Shown here: positions 13,949 to 22,606 of the stretch, piece by piece
Layout of the letters: each line of letters begins with the position of its first letter
Numbering within the stretch: position 1 is the stretch's first letter
Assembly (NCBI GenBank): GCA_009780485.1
Contig: WQZZ01000006.1
Span: 1-40,715 of the forward strand
Direction: 5' to 3'
From: Defluviitaleaceae bacterium
GTDB taxonomy: Bacteria; Bacillota; Clostridia; Lachnospirales; WRAX01
Length of the DNA stretch: 40,715 bases
The notes under the pieces: model-generated
What the model saw: the letters and a program-made list of their open reading frames with translations, nothing else
What the model was told of the DNA's origin: nothing
The model's database searches: none
Translations under genes and position numbers: made by a program

Positions 13949-14933
13949 ATTCACCTTTTTTAACCCTTTGCATCAAGTCAACAACCACAGCTTTCGGGTC
14001 TTTGCCTTCAAAAAGCACTTTGTTCACTTCTTCTACAATGGGCATATCAACATTATATTTGCGTGCCAAAGCAAGGACGGTTGGGGCTGTGTTTATGCCT
14101 TCCACCGCCATGTTTACCTCGGTTAGCACCTGCTCTACGTTTTTGCCTTGGGCAAGTAGGTTGCCCCCACGCCAGTTTCTGCTATGTTTGCTGGTGCAGG
14201 TAACAATTAAATCGCCAATGCCAGATAGCCCTGCAAAAGTTTGCACATCAGCACCCATGGCGACCCCAAGGCGGGCAATTTCCGCAATTCCACGGGTCAT
14301 TAGGGCAGCCTTTGTGTTGTCTCCATAACCCAGCCCATCACAAACTCCTGCGGCAAGTGCTATAACATTTTTAAGCACACCACCAAGCTCCACACCGATA
14401 ATGTCTGTGGAAGTGTACACACGGAAATTTTCGCCACTGAAAATGTCTTGGATTTCCTTGGCAACCTCTGCACATGGTGAGGCGGCTGTTACAGTCGTTG
14501 GCAAGTTTCGGCTTACCTCCTCGGCATGGCTTGGACCTGATAGACATACGACCTTACAATCAGGGATAAGCCCCTCTAAATACTCGGTAATACGCTGAAG
14601 TGGCTCTTTAATCAATCCCTTAGAGGCATTTACAACAATCTGCCCGCTTTTTAAGTGCGGGGCAATAACCGCTATTTTTTCAGGAATATCCTTGGAGGAC
14701 AACACCACAAGCATCACATCACCGTCAGCCGCCAAAATCTCATCAGCGGTGATTACAATTTCATCAGGGATAACAACACCAGGTAGAGAGCGTTGGTTTA
14801 CCCGCTCTCTGTGAAGCATTTCCGCAAGGGGTTGGTTTGGTTCCCACATGGTGACCTTGTGTCCGTTTTTGTGCAACAAGCAAGCAAGGGCAATGCCCCA
14901 ACTTCCAAACCCTAGTACGCTGACTTTTTTCAT
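13947..14933 (-). CDS. gpsA: Glycerol-3-phosphate dehydrogenase [NAD(P)+]
   Basis: Reduces dihydroxyacetone phosphate to sn-glycerol 3-phosphate for phospholipid synthesis. The 328 residues match GpsA. The nucleotide-binding start VSVLGFGSWGIALA carries the GxGxxG pattern (GFGSWG). Further motifs are VNASKGLI, CLSGPSHAEEV, the catalytic lysine region LGGVLKNVIALAAGV and FAGLSGIGDLIVTC. ATG 14933 is chosen: GGGGGTGG stands before it, and the alternative GTG nine bases upstream is within that site. It follows the alarmone synthetase gene by 12 bases and probably shares the cheV promoter. The terminator at 13921-13948 ends the unit. Confidence 0.95.
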   Translation of the reverse strand: MKKVSVLGFGSWGIALACLLHKNGHKVTMWEPNQPLAEMLHRERVNQRSLPGVVIPDEIVITADEILAADGDVMLVVLSSKDIPEKIAVIAPHLKSGQIVVNASKGLIKEPLQRITEYLEGLIPDCKVVCLSGPSHAEEVSRNLPTTVTAASPCAEVAKEIQDIFSGENFRVYTSTDIIGVELGGVLKNVIALAAGVCDGLGYGDNTKAALMTRGIAEIARLGVAMGADVQTFAGLSGIGDLIVTCTSKHSRNWRGGNLLAQGKNVEQVLTEVNMAVEGINTAPTVLALARKYNVDMPIVEEVNKVLFEGKDPKAVVVDLMQRVKKGE

Positions 14934-14945
14934 GGTTACCACCCC

Positions 14946-15731
14946 CTACCTTATTTTATGTACCTGAGCGATGGATTGAATATCACTATAAAAGTGGTTC
15001 AAATCCTCCTCATTATTAACATTCCAAATATTTAAGAATTTGTTATACATTTCCTGTGCCGCATCCGTTTCTGATACTTGGTAAAGCTCTTGGATGCTGT
15101 GGATAATGTCCCGCACCATATCTTCTCGGCATTTGGCGGTTTTTTCCGCATCCAAAATATCCTCACGTATGGTATTTATCTCGCTGTCAAGCACATGAGC
15201 CGCCTCTGCCGCCTTAACCAGGCGTGAACTGATATTCTCAGGGATAACCCCCTTGTACTTATATCGCAAGCTATGCTCTGTAACCGCCCAGAAATTCATT
15301 GCCAAGGTGCGTATTTGAATTTCACAGCGAACAGTCTGCTTGCCAAAAGCGGTGTGTAAACCATATTCCACAACAAAATGATAACTGCGGTATCCACTGG
15401 GTTTTCTGGTGGTTACAAAGTCCTTTTCTTTCACAACCACCATATCGTCCCTTTGGCTAATCAGTTTCGTCAGTATGTGAATGTCGTCCACAAAACGGCA
15501 TATGATACGTATGCCCGCAATGTCATCAAGCTCGTCCATTATTTTGTCCAAGTTAATTTGCTTGCGATGTGCCTTTGCCAAAATGGACGGTATGCTCTTA
15601 ACCCTTGCTTCCACAGAAAATATGGGGGTGGATTTCTCCACCCGCTCAAATTGTAGGGCAAGGTTGTTAAATTTGGTTCTTAACTCGTCTGCCGCCTGGT
15701 GATACGGCAGAAGCTCTCTTTCCCATTCCAT
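14946..15731 (-). CDS. Small alarmone synthetase (RelQ/YjbM-like)
   Basis: A 261-residue RelA/SpoT-type (p)ppGpp synthetase without hydrolase or regulatory domains, as in YjbM/RelQ and YwaC/RelP. Residues about 48-165 form the synthetase domain: VKSIPSILAKAHRK, DDIAGIRIICRFVDDI, the RKPSGYRSYHFVVEY strand and CEIQIRTLAMNFWAVTEH (key part EIQIRT). The helical C-terminal part fits tetramerising small synthetases. ATG 15731 begins one base after the cheV stop and has no clear ribosome site, so translation is probably coupled to cheV. The pairing of an alarmone synthetase with a chemotaxis protein is unusual and may link stringent response and motility, but only by position. Confidence 0.92.
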   Translation of the reverse strand: MEWERELLPYHQAADELRTKFNNLALQFERVEKSTPIFSVEARVKSIPSILAKAHRKQINLDKIMDELDDIAGIRIICRFVDDIHILTKLISQRDDMVVVKEKDFVTTRKPSGYRSYHFVVEYGLHTAFGKQTVRCEIQIRTLAMNFWAVTEHSLRYKYKGVIPENISSRLVKAAEAAHVLDSEINTIREDILDAEKTAKCREDMVRDIIHSIQELYQVSETDAAQEMYNKFLNIWNVNNEEDLNHFYSDIQSIAQVHKIR

Positions 15732-15732
15732 A

Positions 15733-16647
15733 CTACAGTATATTCTGGTCAATCAATTGGACAAGACCTAGCAAGTCAGGCTTTGCAAGTTGTCCCGTCG
15801 CCCCAAGAGATTCACCTTTTACACGCATTTGCTCGTTAATAGTAGAAGAAAAGATGATAACGGGTAAATTTTTCAAAGCCTCATCATTACGGATAAGCTT
15901 TAACAACCTGTGACCGTCCATCTTCGGCATTTCCACATCGGTGATAACCATTTTAACAAAGTTTTCGATGGGTTCGCCTGTAGCTTTGAAACTTTGCAAA
16001 GCGTCCCAAGCCTCTTGACCATTTTGGAGCATGGTTAGGTTGGTGTAACCAGCCTGTCCAAGGGCATCTACAAGAGCCTTGTTAATCGCATGAGAATCGT
16101 CAGCCATCAAAATCGGCTTGTCTGACAAATCACGCCTGCCAAGCTTTGATAGCTCTTCCAATCTTATGCCAGAGTCTGGGGAAATATCCGCCAAAATCTT
16201 TTCAAAGTCCAAAATGGTGATAAGTTTGTCTTTTACACGGGCAATGCCTGTAGCAAGACCATCTTGACCGCCGTAAATTGCCTCATCTGGCTTTTCAATC
16301 ATATCCCAGCCAAGACGGTGAATTTCTTCCACGGCATGGACATGAAAAGCCGAAAAAACCCGATTAAAGTTTGTGATAATAAAAATATCTTTGGTAACAT
16401 CAGGCGATTCTGGATGTCCAAGGTAGGCGGGAAGGTTAATTAATGTCATTAGCGTCCCACGGGGATTAAAAACACCTTCTACAAATGGGTTGGCATTGGG
16501 CATTGGCGTAACCTCATGGTACTTCATAAGCTCCACAATTTTAGCTACGTTTATGCCGTAATGTCGACCATCAATGGTAAATTCTAAAATCTCCAACTCA
16601 TTGGTACCCGACTCTAAAAGTATCTCGTGCTTTCTTCTCTCTGGCAT
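15733..16647 (-). CDS. cheV: Chemotaxis coupling protein CheV (CheW-receiver)
   Basis: A 304-residue fusion of a CheW-like coupling domain (about 15-160) and a receiver domain (about 177-302). The receiver has the acidic pair in ADDSH, the phospho-acceptor Asp in VITDVEMPKMD, the conserved SSTIN and the lysine in LAKPDLL. CheV links receptors to the kinase CheA and tunes adaptation by phosphorylation. ATG is preceded by GCAGGAGG. Upstream is a clear promoter at 16691-16719; downstream the alarmone synthetase and gpsA genes follow closely. Together with the receptor gene at 31925 this points to a chemotactic cell. Confidence 0.95.
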   Translation of the reverse strand: MPERRKHEILLESGTNELEILEFTIDGRHYGINVAKIVELMKYHEVTPMPNANPFVEGVFNPRGTLMTLINLPAYLGHPESPDVTKDIFIITNFNRVFSAFHVHAVEEIHRLGWDMIEKPDEAIYGGQDGLATGIARVKDKLITILDFEKILADISPDSGIRLEELSKLGRRDLSDKPILMADDSHAINKALVDALGQAGYTNLTMLQNGQEAWDALQSFKATGEPIENFVKMVITDVEMPKMDGHRLLKLIRNDEALKNLPVIIFSSTINEQMRVKGESLGATGQLAKPDLLGLVQLIDQNIL

Positions 16648-16690
16648 GGCTACCTCCTGCTTATATTAAAAGGTATAGTTCTCTGTTCCA

Positions 16691-16719
16691 ATTATAACAC
16701 AACAAAAAGGGTTATGCAA
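16691..16719 (-). promoter_or_regulatory. Promoter for cheV unit
   Basis: On the minus strand TTGCAT (16714-16719), 17 bases, TATAAT (16691-16696). Transcription would begin near 16684, giving a leader of about 35 bases before cheV. Confidence 0.8.
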
Positions 16720-16740
16720 GACGTCCTTTGCATTTTTTTA

Positions 16741-17340
16741 TTATACTGTATCCACAATTATTTCCAAAGCCCTAACTATATAATCAAGCGACATGGAAGG
16801 TGCGTTGTTTTTGTCCAAGGCTTGCTCGGGTAGGTATGGGATGTGTATGAAGCCAACTTTTGTTTGGGGACTGTGTTTGGTGGCGTGGTGCAGGACTGTG
16901 TACATTACGTGGTTGCATACATATGTGCCTGCTGTGTCTGACACCACGGCGGGTATTTGGGCTTCTTTTAAGGCGGCGACAATTTGCTTGACTGGCAGGG
17001 TAGCGAAGTATGCGGCGGGTCCATCCACACAAATGGGTGTGTCGGTCGGTTGGTTGCCCTTGTTGTCGGGGCTTTTGGTGTCATCTATGTTGATGGCGAT
17101 ACGCTCTATGTTGATGCCAGCCCTGCCACCAGCTTGTCCTACACAAATTATTGCGCCTGGCTTCTCCGCCCTCATTTCTGCGATTAACTTATCTGCACTT
17201 TCGCCAAAAACCACAGGCAAACTCATCTTTTCAACCACAGCATCACCGATTTTGTCTGGCAGGCGTTTCACTGCCTCCCATGACGGGTTGATGGTTTCCC
17301 CACCAAAAGGCTCGAAGCCCGTTATTAGGATTTTTTTCAT
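16741..17340 (-). CDS. pcp: Pyroglutamyl-peptidase I
   Basis: Cysteine peptidase (family C15) that removes N-terminal pyroglutamate from peptides. The 199 residues match Pcp. The start MKKILITGFEPFGGETINPS (20 residues) is diagnostic. The catalytic triad is visible as Glu in AGINIERIAIN, Cys in SDTAGTYVCNHVMY and His in VGFIHIPYLPEQ. ATG is preceded by GAGAGGTG. It follows rnpB and its terminator on the same strand, so it probably has its own weak promoter or depends on read-through. Cytoplasmic. Confidence 0.96.
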   Translation of the reverse strand: MKKILITGFEPFGGETINPSWEAVKRLPDKIGDAVVEKMSLPVVFGESADKLIAEMRAEKPGAIICVGQAGGRAGINIERIAINIDDTKSPDNKGNQPTDTPICVDGPAAYFATLPVKQIVAALKEAQIPAVVSDTAGTYVCNHVMYTVLHHATKHSPQTKVGFIHIPYLPEQALDKNNAPSMSLDYIVRALEIIVDTV

Positions 17341-17361
17341 TTTTCACCTCTCATAATGTTA

Positions 17362-17393
17362 GCAAAAGCCGTGCTTAACTAACACGGCTTTGC
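17362..17393 (-). terminator. Terminator after rnpB
   Basis: AAAGCCGTG pairs with CACGGCTTT. On the minus strand it follows rnpB directly and ends in a short TTTT; on the plus strand it is followed by a longer T-rich run. The stem has about ten pairs. Confidence 0.7.
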
Positions 17394-17525
17394 GTTTTAT
17401 ATTTTTTGAGCAAGACTGTAAGCCGGGTTCTGTTCAGTCATTAAGACTTCGGCAATCATCTATCTTGGCTACACGTCACCGCATAGCTCATGCGGAGCTA
17501 CGGAAGCAGAGCGGGCAACCCTTAG

Positions 17526-17642
17526 GTTTGTAGCGGAATTACACTGAACCAATTTATTCGACGTGATAGCGACAACTGTTTCCGCAGGAAACAGTGATAG
17601 CGTGCGTCGAATAAATTGCGTGAAGTGTTTTCGATACAAACC
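17526..17642. repeat. 117-bp palindromic element (family B), copy 2, inside rnpB
   Basis: GTTTGTAGCGG at one end and CGATACAAAC at the other pair with each other; inner arms CAATTTATTCGACG and CGTCGAATAAATTG, and a central ACTGTTTCC/GGAAACAGT hairpin complete a long stem. It is homologous to 8128-8242. In the RNA it forms or extends P16/P17, replacing a normally variable arm. Confidence 0.88.
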
Positions 17643-17733
17643 AACGCTTCCTCCCTTGCATCAGGCGGGGTTTACATTTGCCACCACTGTCCCCAGTGAT
17701 GCGGTAGGCTCTTACCCTACCTTTCCACCCTTA

Positions 17734-17776
17734 CCAAGGATGATTTTTCATCCAAAGTATGAAAAATCATCCTTGG
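17734..17776. repeat. Perfect 18-bp-arm hairpin in rnpB variable arm
   Basis: CCAAGGATGATTTTTCAT pairs perfectly with ATGAAAAATCATCCTTGG around a seven-base loop. It occupies the arm between the conserved ACCGCC and GGTAAGGGTGG segments (P12 by position). The perfect pairing suggests a recent expansion. Confidence 0.8.
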
Positions 17777-17925
17777 CGGTTTATTTCTGTTGCACTTTCC
17801 CTAAGGTCACCCTCGGCAGACGTTATCTGCCGCCTTGCCCTACGATGCCCGGACTTTCCTCACCCCCAGATAGCGACAGCGGTTTGGGAGCGTAATTGCC
17901 CGTCTTACTCATATTTAATAATGAC

Positions 17926-18068
17926 AACTATATACAATTTCACACGAAGCTTGGTAGGGGCGGGTCCCGTCAACTTCTCTATTGCCCGTCCCAGTTCAAT
18001 TGGCAGTATCGCCCAAACCGAAACATTGGTGCCAGCATACATGGGACGGGCGATGCCCGCCCCTACCA
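17926..18068. repeat. TGGTAGGGGC element (family A), copy 1
   Basis: Core 17952-18068 runs from TGGTAGGGGCGGG to CCCGCCCCTACCA. Its left outer flank AACTATATACAATTT (17926-17940) matches the flank of copy 2, so the full element reaches 17926. The left part carries about 15 extra bases relative to copy 4. The right end gives the final Trp codon and TAG stop of the hybrid kinase gene (18063-18068). The left outer arm lies 16 bases upstream of the rnpB 5' end and may contain its promoter. Confidence 0.88.
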
Positions 18069-21000
18069 GCGTGCGTTAAGGTTATCAATTTCAGTTATCG
18101 CTTGTTTATAGTCACCCATTAGAATAACTTCCGAAATGCTGTTAATTGCGTCGGAAACTTGGGAAAAACCTACAAAAACCTCCAAAGCTTCTGTTGCAGG
18201 GTCTATGGCTGGCAAATCCATGGTTTCCAAGGAAACTCTTAGCTTTGCCAACGCTGATTTGAGGGCTTCTGGGTCAAAATCCCCTTGTTGCTTGTCTTGT
18301 GTGGTTTGGGTCAAATGCACCTTAACATTACCAAGCAAAGCCAACAAGCCTACCACAAAATTGCCGTGGTTTTCTCGTACAAAACTTAAATTATCAGCCT
18401 TAGAAGCCCCTTCCAGTTGCCCCGCTTGCTCTGATAATGCGGTTGCCCCTACGTTGTTGCTAGCAGACTTGAGGGCATGGATATAAATTGTATACAAGTG
18501 CCAATCATCCCGCTCTATACATTCAGCAAGCTGGGGGATTTTTGCTGTGGCTTCCTTGTGGAAAATAGCAAGTGTTTCCTGATAAATCTTATGGCTACCA
18601 CCAACACGTGACAACCCCAAATCAGCATCAATCCCTACAATATTAAATCGATTACACTGCGGTTCACCATCCTCCACTTGGTCGTCTTGCTCTTGATGGT
18701 GTTCAACTTGAATTTGTTTGTCTTCGGGTATCCATTTAACCAACAGGTCATTAAGTTTGTTGATGTCAATCGGCTTGGAGATAAAATCATCAAAACCATT
18801 TTCCAAAAACATCTCCCTTGCACCCACAATTGCATTGGCGGTGAGGGCGATAATAGGCATACTGTTACCCCCAGCACGGATTATCCTCGTCGCCTCTATA
18901 CCGTCCATGACTGGCATCATGTGGTCCATGAAAATAATGTCAAAGGTTTGGGTAAGCATTGCGTCAATAGCTTCTTGTCCGCTGGCACAGGTTGTTATAT
19001 GCGATTTATAAGGGGCGAGCAACCCACGTGCTACCATCAAATTGGTTTCGATGTCATCAACCACCAAAATTTTTGCTTCGGGGGCGTGGAAAAGCTCCAC
19101 ACGCTGGTTTTGTTGTGTGTAAATGGAATCTTCACCAGTCAGTGTCGATATAACTGGCAGGGAGTAGGCTGGCATTAACAATATGCTAATGTCCTGCCCC
19201 TTTCGGGCTTCGTATTTAGCATCATAAGAATCCGTAAGCATAACAATTTGGGGGTTTAACCCTTTGTTTTTGGCAATGGGCTGGACTTTGTAAGCCATTT
19301 CCGCTTCGGCAAAAACAAAATCCCAAACCCTATCGTACATAGCTTGCTCTAATTCGCCTTCGTTTCTTGTGATTTTGTAGGTGATGCCCAGGTCATCCAT
19401 GGCACGTGCCAAATAATTCCCAGTTAAGGCTGTACGACAAAACAGCAACACGGATTTGTCTGGGAAAGTTGGTGTTTCCCTGCTTTCCCCTGCAAGTTTC
19501 TGGGGCAAGGTTAAGGTAAACTGGCTACCCACGCCATATTTGCTGGTGGCGGTAAGTGTGCCACCCATTAAATTTACTAAATTTTGTGTTATCGGAAGCC
19601 CCAAACCAGTACCTTCTGCGTTCAAGTTCTTTTCCAAGTCAAATTGGGCAAAATCGTCGAAAAGTCTAACCAAATCACTTTCTTTTATACCAATACCTGT
19701 GTCCTTTATTTGGATGGTGAGGTTTGCCACATCATCTGTTATGTCACAGAAAACTTCGAGGGCAAAATGCCCCTCGGTGGTGTATTTTTCCGCATTGCTT
19801 AGAATGTTAAGCAACACTTGACGCATCCGCACTTCGTCCCCCATTAGCTGGTTGGGGATGTTCTTGTCCACATACACATAAAACTGGGTAAGTGGATTTG
19901 CGTGACGCATTTTAATGATACTAACAACATCATAGATGGTAGAGTGGAACAAATAAGGGGCGTGTGCAATATCCATCCTACCACTTTCGATTTTAGAGAA
20001 GTCTAAAATATCATTGACAATAGACAACAAATGCCCGCCAGAATGTTTGATGGTGGTGGCTTGGTCACGGGCTTGCTTTGGCAGGTCTTCCCGCATTATA
20101 AGCTCCGTCATGCCCAAAATCGCATTCATAGGGGTGCGAATTTCATGGGACATTTTTGCCAAAAAGTCACTTTTTTGCCTGCTGTTTTCCTCGGCAATCT
20201 CCAGCCGCTCTGCGGAGCTTCTTGCTTCGTTAAGTTGGTTCATGGTAACAAGGGTTACAGCCGTTGCTTTGCAAAACACAAACACTAAAATGCCAGCACC
20301 TGTCAGGCTTAGAGGTATTCTGAATGTAGCATCTATGAAAGTGAAGTAAAAAACATCCATTATAGAAGCAAAGAAGAAAAGTAACACGCCAGCCATGAAA
20401 ATCAACTGCTCCATATGAGGTTTACGCACTTTGGTTATAAATCTAAAAAGCACATACAAAAGACATAAACCGAAAACGCCATATGTTACGAAAAGGATAT
20501 GGGTACTCATAACCAAGACATCAGCAAACATATATGTGATGATTGTCACACCCGAAAAAATGTAGACAATACGCAGAAATGGCTTTTGAAGCACACCAGG
20601 AAAAATTCTGTTTATAATTGCTACGATAAGAGCCGCCGAAGCTGGAATACTTATATATTCGATTCGTATTTTTGTGTACCAGTCCATCCAAGGCAAAACA
20701 ACTGTAAAAATCCGCCCATCTACAAGCCCTGTGCGTAAAAACCACACCAAGCAAAACAAACCAGAATAAAGCGTTCCGTGGTTGCCCCACATAAAAAACA
20801 GCAAAAACATGACGAGGGAAAGAATAAAGAAGCCACCCACAAGAATGGCAGTGCGAAGGTCGCTGGCGAAAAAGTGTTCGCCAATTCCGCTGGTGCTTTC
20901 TCCTGCATACCAGTGTTGGTGATGTCCGCCATCTCTGTGAACAAAATTAGAGGATTGTTGAACAATCTCGATTATTCCGTCCACCGCCTGTGCCGAAAAC

Positions 21001-21452
21001 ATGACACGCCCAATGTCGGGGACTTGGGTTTCACGACATTCTCCTGGGCTTCCTATTTGGGCGACCAAAGCACCGTTTACATAAATCCGCTGGGAAAAGT
21101 GGGCAGAAACACGGCTGAAAGTGAACCATGTATCATCAGGTACCAAAAGTACCATACGGCTGGTGGCAAAGTCTAAATAAAACGTAGACCCTCGCTGTGC
21201 CTCGTCTGACCTTTGGGCGAATTCTTCTGGGTTTAGCAGGGTTTGGTCGATAACGAGAGGGTATCCATAAAGGCGGACATAATTTTCTTCAAAATCAAAG
21301 TCACGCAAGTCCCAAACACCGTTTTCACTATAGACGGCGTGGTGGGTTAGAAAAAGCGGAGTGTATAAAATAAGATATGACACACCCAAAACAATGGGTA
21401 AAACCATAAGGGGAAGCAGTTTTTTTAGGCGTTTTGCCGTGGCTGTTTTCAT
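18063..21452 (-). CDS. Hybrid sensor histidine kinase with 7TM input, two receivers and HPt
   Basis: A 1129-residue membrane kinase. An N-terminal membrane helix (about 14-32) is followed by an extracytoplasmic beta domain (about 35-190) and seven hydrophobic spans (about 195-400), the 7TMR-DISM layout. Then come HisKA with FLAKMSHEIRTPM (His about 436), HATPase with NAEKY, DTGIGI and GTGLGL, a degenerate receiver without the aspartate pair (about 665-770), a second intact receiver (ILVVDDIETN, acceptor Asp about 843 in FMDHMMP) and an HPt domain with IHALKSA (His about 992). A phosphorelay His-Asp-His within one chain is likely. Its ATG overlaps the stop of the HD-GYP regulator by four bases, so the two are co-translated and likely partners. 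The last Trp and stop come from a repeat element. The ligand is unknown. Confidence 0.93.
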   Translation of the reverse strand: MKTATAKRLKKLLPLMVLPIVLGVSYLILYTPLFLTHHAVYSENGVWDLRDFDFEENYVRLYGYPLVIDQTLLNPEEFAQRSDEAQRGSTFYLDFATSRMVLLVPDDTWFTFSRVSAHFSQRIYVNGALVAQIGSPGECRETQVPDIGRVMFSAQAVDGIIEIVQQSSNFVHRDGGHHQHWYAGESTSGIGEHFFASDLRTAILVGGFFILSLVMFLLFFMWGNHGTLYSGLFCLVWFLRTGLVDGRIFTVVLPWMDWYTKIRIEYISIPASAALIVAIINRIFPGVLQKPFLRIVYIFSGVTIITYMFADVLVMSTHILFVTYGVFGLCLLYVLFRFITKVRKPHMEQLIFMAGVLLFFFASIMDVFYFTFIDATFRIPLSLTGAGILVFVFCKATAVTLVTMNQLNEARSSAERLEIAEENSRQKSDFLAKMSHEIRTPMNAILGMTELIMREDLPKQARDQATTIKHSGGHLLSIVNDILDFSKIESGRMDIAHAPYLFHSTIYDVVSIIKMRHANPLTQFYVYVDKNIPNQLMGDEVRMRQVLLNILSNAEKYTTEGHFALEVFCDITDDVANLTIQIKDTGIGIKESDLVRLFDDFAQFDLEKNLNAEGTGLGLPITQNLVNLMGGTLTATSKYGVGSQFTLTLPQKLAGESRETPTFPDKSVLLFCRTALTGNYLARAMDDLGITYKITRNEGELEQAMYDRVWDFVFAEAEMAYKVQPIAKNKGLNPQIVMLTDSYDAKYEARKGQDISILLMPAYSLPVISTLTGEDSIYTQQNQRVELFHAPEAKILVVDDIETNLMVARGLLAPYKSHITTCASGQEAIDAMLTQTFDIIFMDHMMPVMDGIEATRIIRAGGNSMPIIALTANAIVGAREMFLENGFDDFISKPIDINKLNDLLVKWIPEDKQIQVEHHQEQDDQVEDGEPQCNRFNIVGIDADLGLSRVGGSHKIYQETLAIFHKEATAKIPQLAECIERDDWHLYTIYIHALKSASNNVGATALSEQAGQLEGASKADNLSFVRENHGNFVVGLLALLGNVKVHLTQTTQDKQQGDFDPEALKSALAKLRVSLETMDLPAIDPATEALEVFVGFSQVSDAINSISEVILMGDYKQAITEIDNLNARW

Positions 21453-22531
21453 TCTCGCCCCTCCGCCGCTGCAATTTTTTCAAATTCTGTGTGTATGGTG
21501 GCGAACAAATCTACGAGTTTAGGGTCAAAATGACTACCCCTGCCGTCTAAAATAATTTTAATGGCTTCTTCATGGGAAAACGCCTTTTTGTAAGGTCTTG
21601 CCTGTATCAAAGCGTCATAAACATCTGCGATTGCCATTATACGCCCTAGTAGGGGTATGTCCTCCCCTGATAATTTATAGGGGTAGCCATTTCCATCCCA
21701 TTTTTCGTGGTGGGAAACGGCAATAATTCTGGCATATTCCAAAAATTCGCTGTCCCTAGCCTTTTCCATAAACCTTTTTATGACAGTTTCGCCGAAAGTT
21801 GTATGGGTACGCATTTTATCAAATTCTTCGTCTGTTAGTTTGCCTGGTTTGTTCAAAATGGTGTCAGAAATAGCTATTTTACCCACATCATGCAATTGGC
21901 TGGATTGTAAAACCAAAGCGGTGTCCATTTCCCTAATCTGTTCTGCATACACGTCCCGCTCCAGCATTGCCTGCATCAACACATCCAAATACTTACGCAC
22001 ACGCACAATGTGGTTTCCTGTAATTTCGTCACGATACTCCACAAGTTCTGCCATGGTTGATAATATGGCATCTTTCATTTCTAGCACGGCGGCTGTCTTT
22101 TCCTTTACCATATGCTGTAAATTGCTGTTAAACATTTGCAATTCAAGCTTTTGGTTTTCTACCAGCAAATGTACCTCCAGCCGTTTTAGCAACAGTGGGG
22201 CAGAAAAAGGCTTTGCAATATAATCCACAGCGCCAAGGGTTAAGCCCTTTAGCTCCATGGCTTCGTCATTTAATGCAGTCAAAAATATAACAGGAATTTC
22301 TGAGGTGGCGGGGTTGGTTTTCAAGCGGGTTATAACTTCATGCCCATCCATTTCAGGCATATTAACATCAAGCAAAATCAAATCAGGGCGAACATTTTCA
22401 AGCATGACAAACAAAGCACTACCAGAATTTAGCGTGACCACATTGTAATGCCCTCCCAAAGCAGCCTTGCCAACTTTCAAATTGGTTAATTCATCATCAA
22501 CCAAAAAAATCGTCTTCCGCACTTCCTGCAT
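21449..22531 (-). CDS. Response regulator with HD-GYP c-di-GMP phosphodiesterase
   Basis: A 360-residue protein: receiver domain (about 6-125; LVDDE, acceptor Asp in LLDVNMPEMDG, Thr in LTAL, Lys in IAKPF), a coiled linker, then an HD-GYP domain (about 165-355). The HD is in SQLHDVGKIAI, the HHE in SHHEKWDGNGYP with its GYP, and IADVYDAL and RPYKKAF follow. This predicts phosphorylation-controlled hydrolysis of cyclic di-GMP. ATG 22531 is preferred over a start 33 bases upstream because GGAGG stands eight bases before it. It precedes and overlaps the hybrid kinase gene, which probably controls it. Confidence 0.95.
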   Translation of the reverse strand: MQEVRKTIFLVDDELTNLKVGKAALGGHYNVVTLNSGSALFVMLENVRPDLILLDVNMPEMDGHEVITRLKTNPATSEIPVIFLTALNDEAMELKGLTLGAVDYIAKPFSAPLLLKRLEVHLLVENQKLELQMFNSNLQHMVKEKTAAVLEMKDAILSTMAELVEYRDEITGNHIVRVRKYLDVLMQAMLERDVYAEQIREMDTALVLQSSQLHDVGKIAISDTILNKPGKLTDEEFDKMRTHTTFGETVIKRFMEKARDSEFLEYARIIAVSHHEKWDGNGYPYKLSGEDIPLLGRIMAIADVYDALIQARPYKKAFSHEEAIKIILDGRGSHFDPKLVDLFATIHTEFEKIAAAEGRE

Positions 22532-22606
22532 CAAATCAACCTCCAATTTGTCATTGTAACACAAACCAACTTTTTTTGCAATGGTTTGTTTGTAAAGAGG
22601 TGGCGG

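Larger units (their letters stand above)
17408..17910 (-). ncRNA. rnpB: RNase P RNA, type A-like, with expanded arms
   Basis: Catalytic RNA that matures the 5' ends of tRNAs. On the minus strand the 5' end GAGTAAGAC (17902-17910) pairs with the 3' end GTCTTGCTC (17408-17416) as P1. The conserved GAGGAAAGTCCGGGC lies at 17846-17860, the GTAAGGGTGG...GGTAAGAGC core near 17705-17735, the AGATAGATGATTGCCG segment near 17450-17466 and the ending ACAGAACCCGGCTTA near 17419-17433. At about 503 bases it is over 100 longer than usual. Two expansions explain this: a 117-base palindromic element at the P16/P17 position (17526-17642) and a perfect 18-pair hairpin replacing the P12-like arm (17734-17776). 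The conserved core appears intact, so the RNA is probably functional. Arm names follow comparison with the E. coli RNA from memory. Confidence 0.93.

Noticed and set aside
16793-17356. 187-residue open frame opposite pcp
   Set aside because: It is the complement of a clear pyroglutamyl-peptidase gene with all catalytic residues; no ribosome site precedes it.
17571-17910. Plus-strand open frames across rnpB
   Set aside because: The region holds the conserved RNase P core on the minus strand; the frames are incidental.
19456-19821. 121-residue frame opposite the hybrid kinase ATPase domain
   Set aside because: Antisense shadow of the conserved HATPase region, with no start signal.
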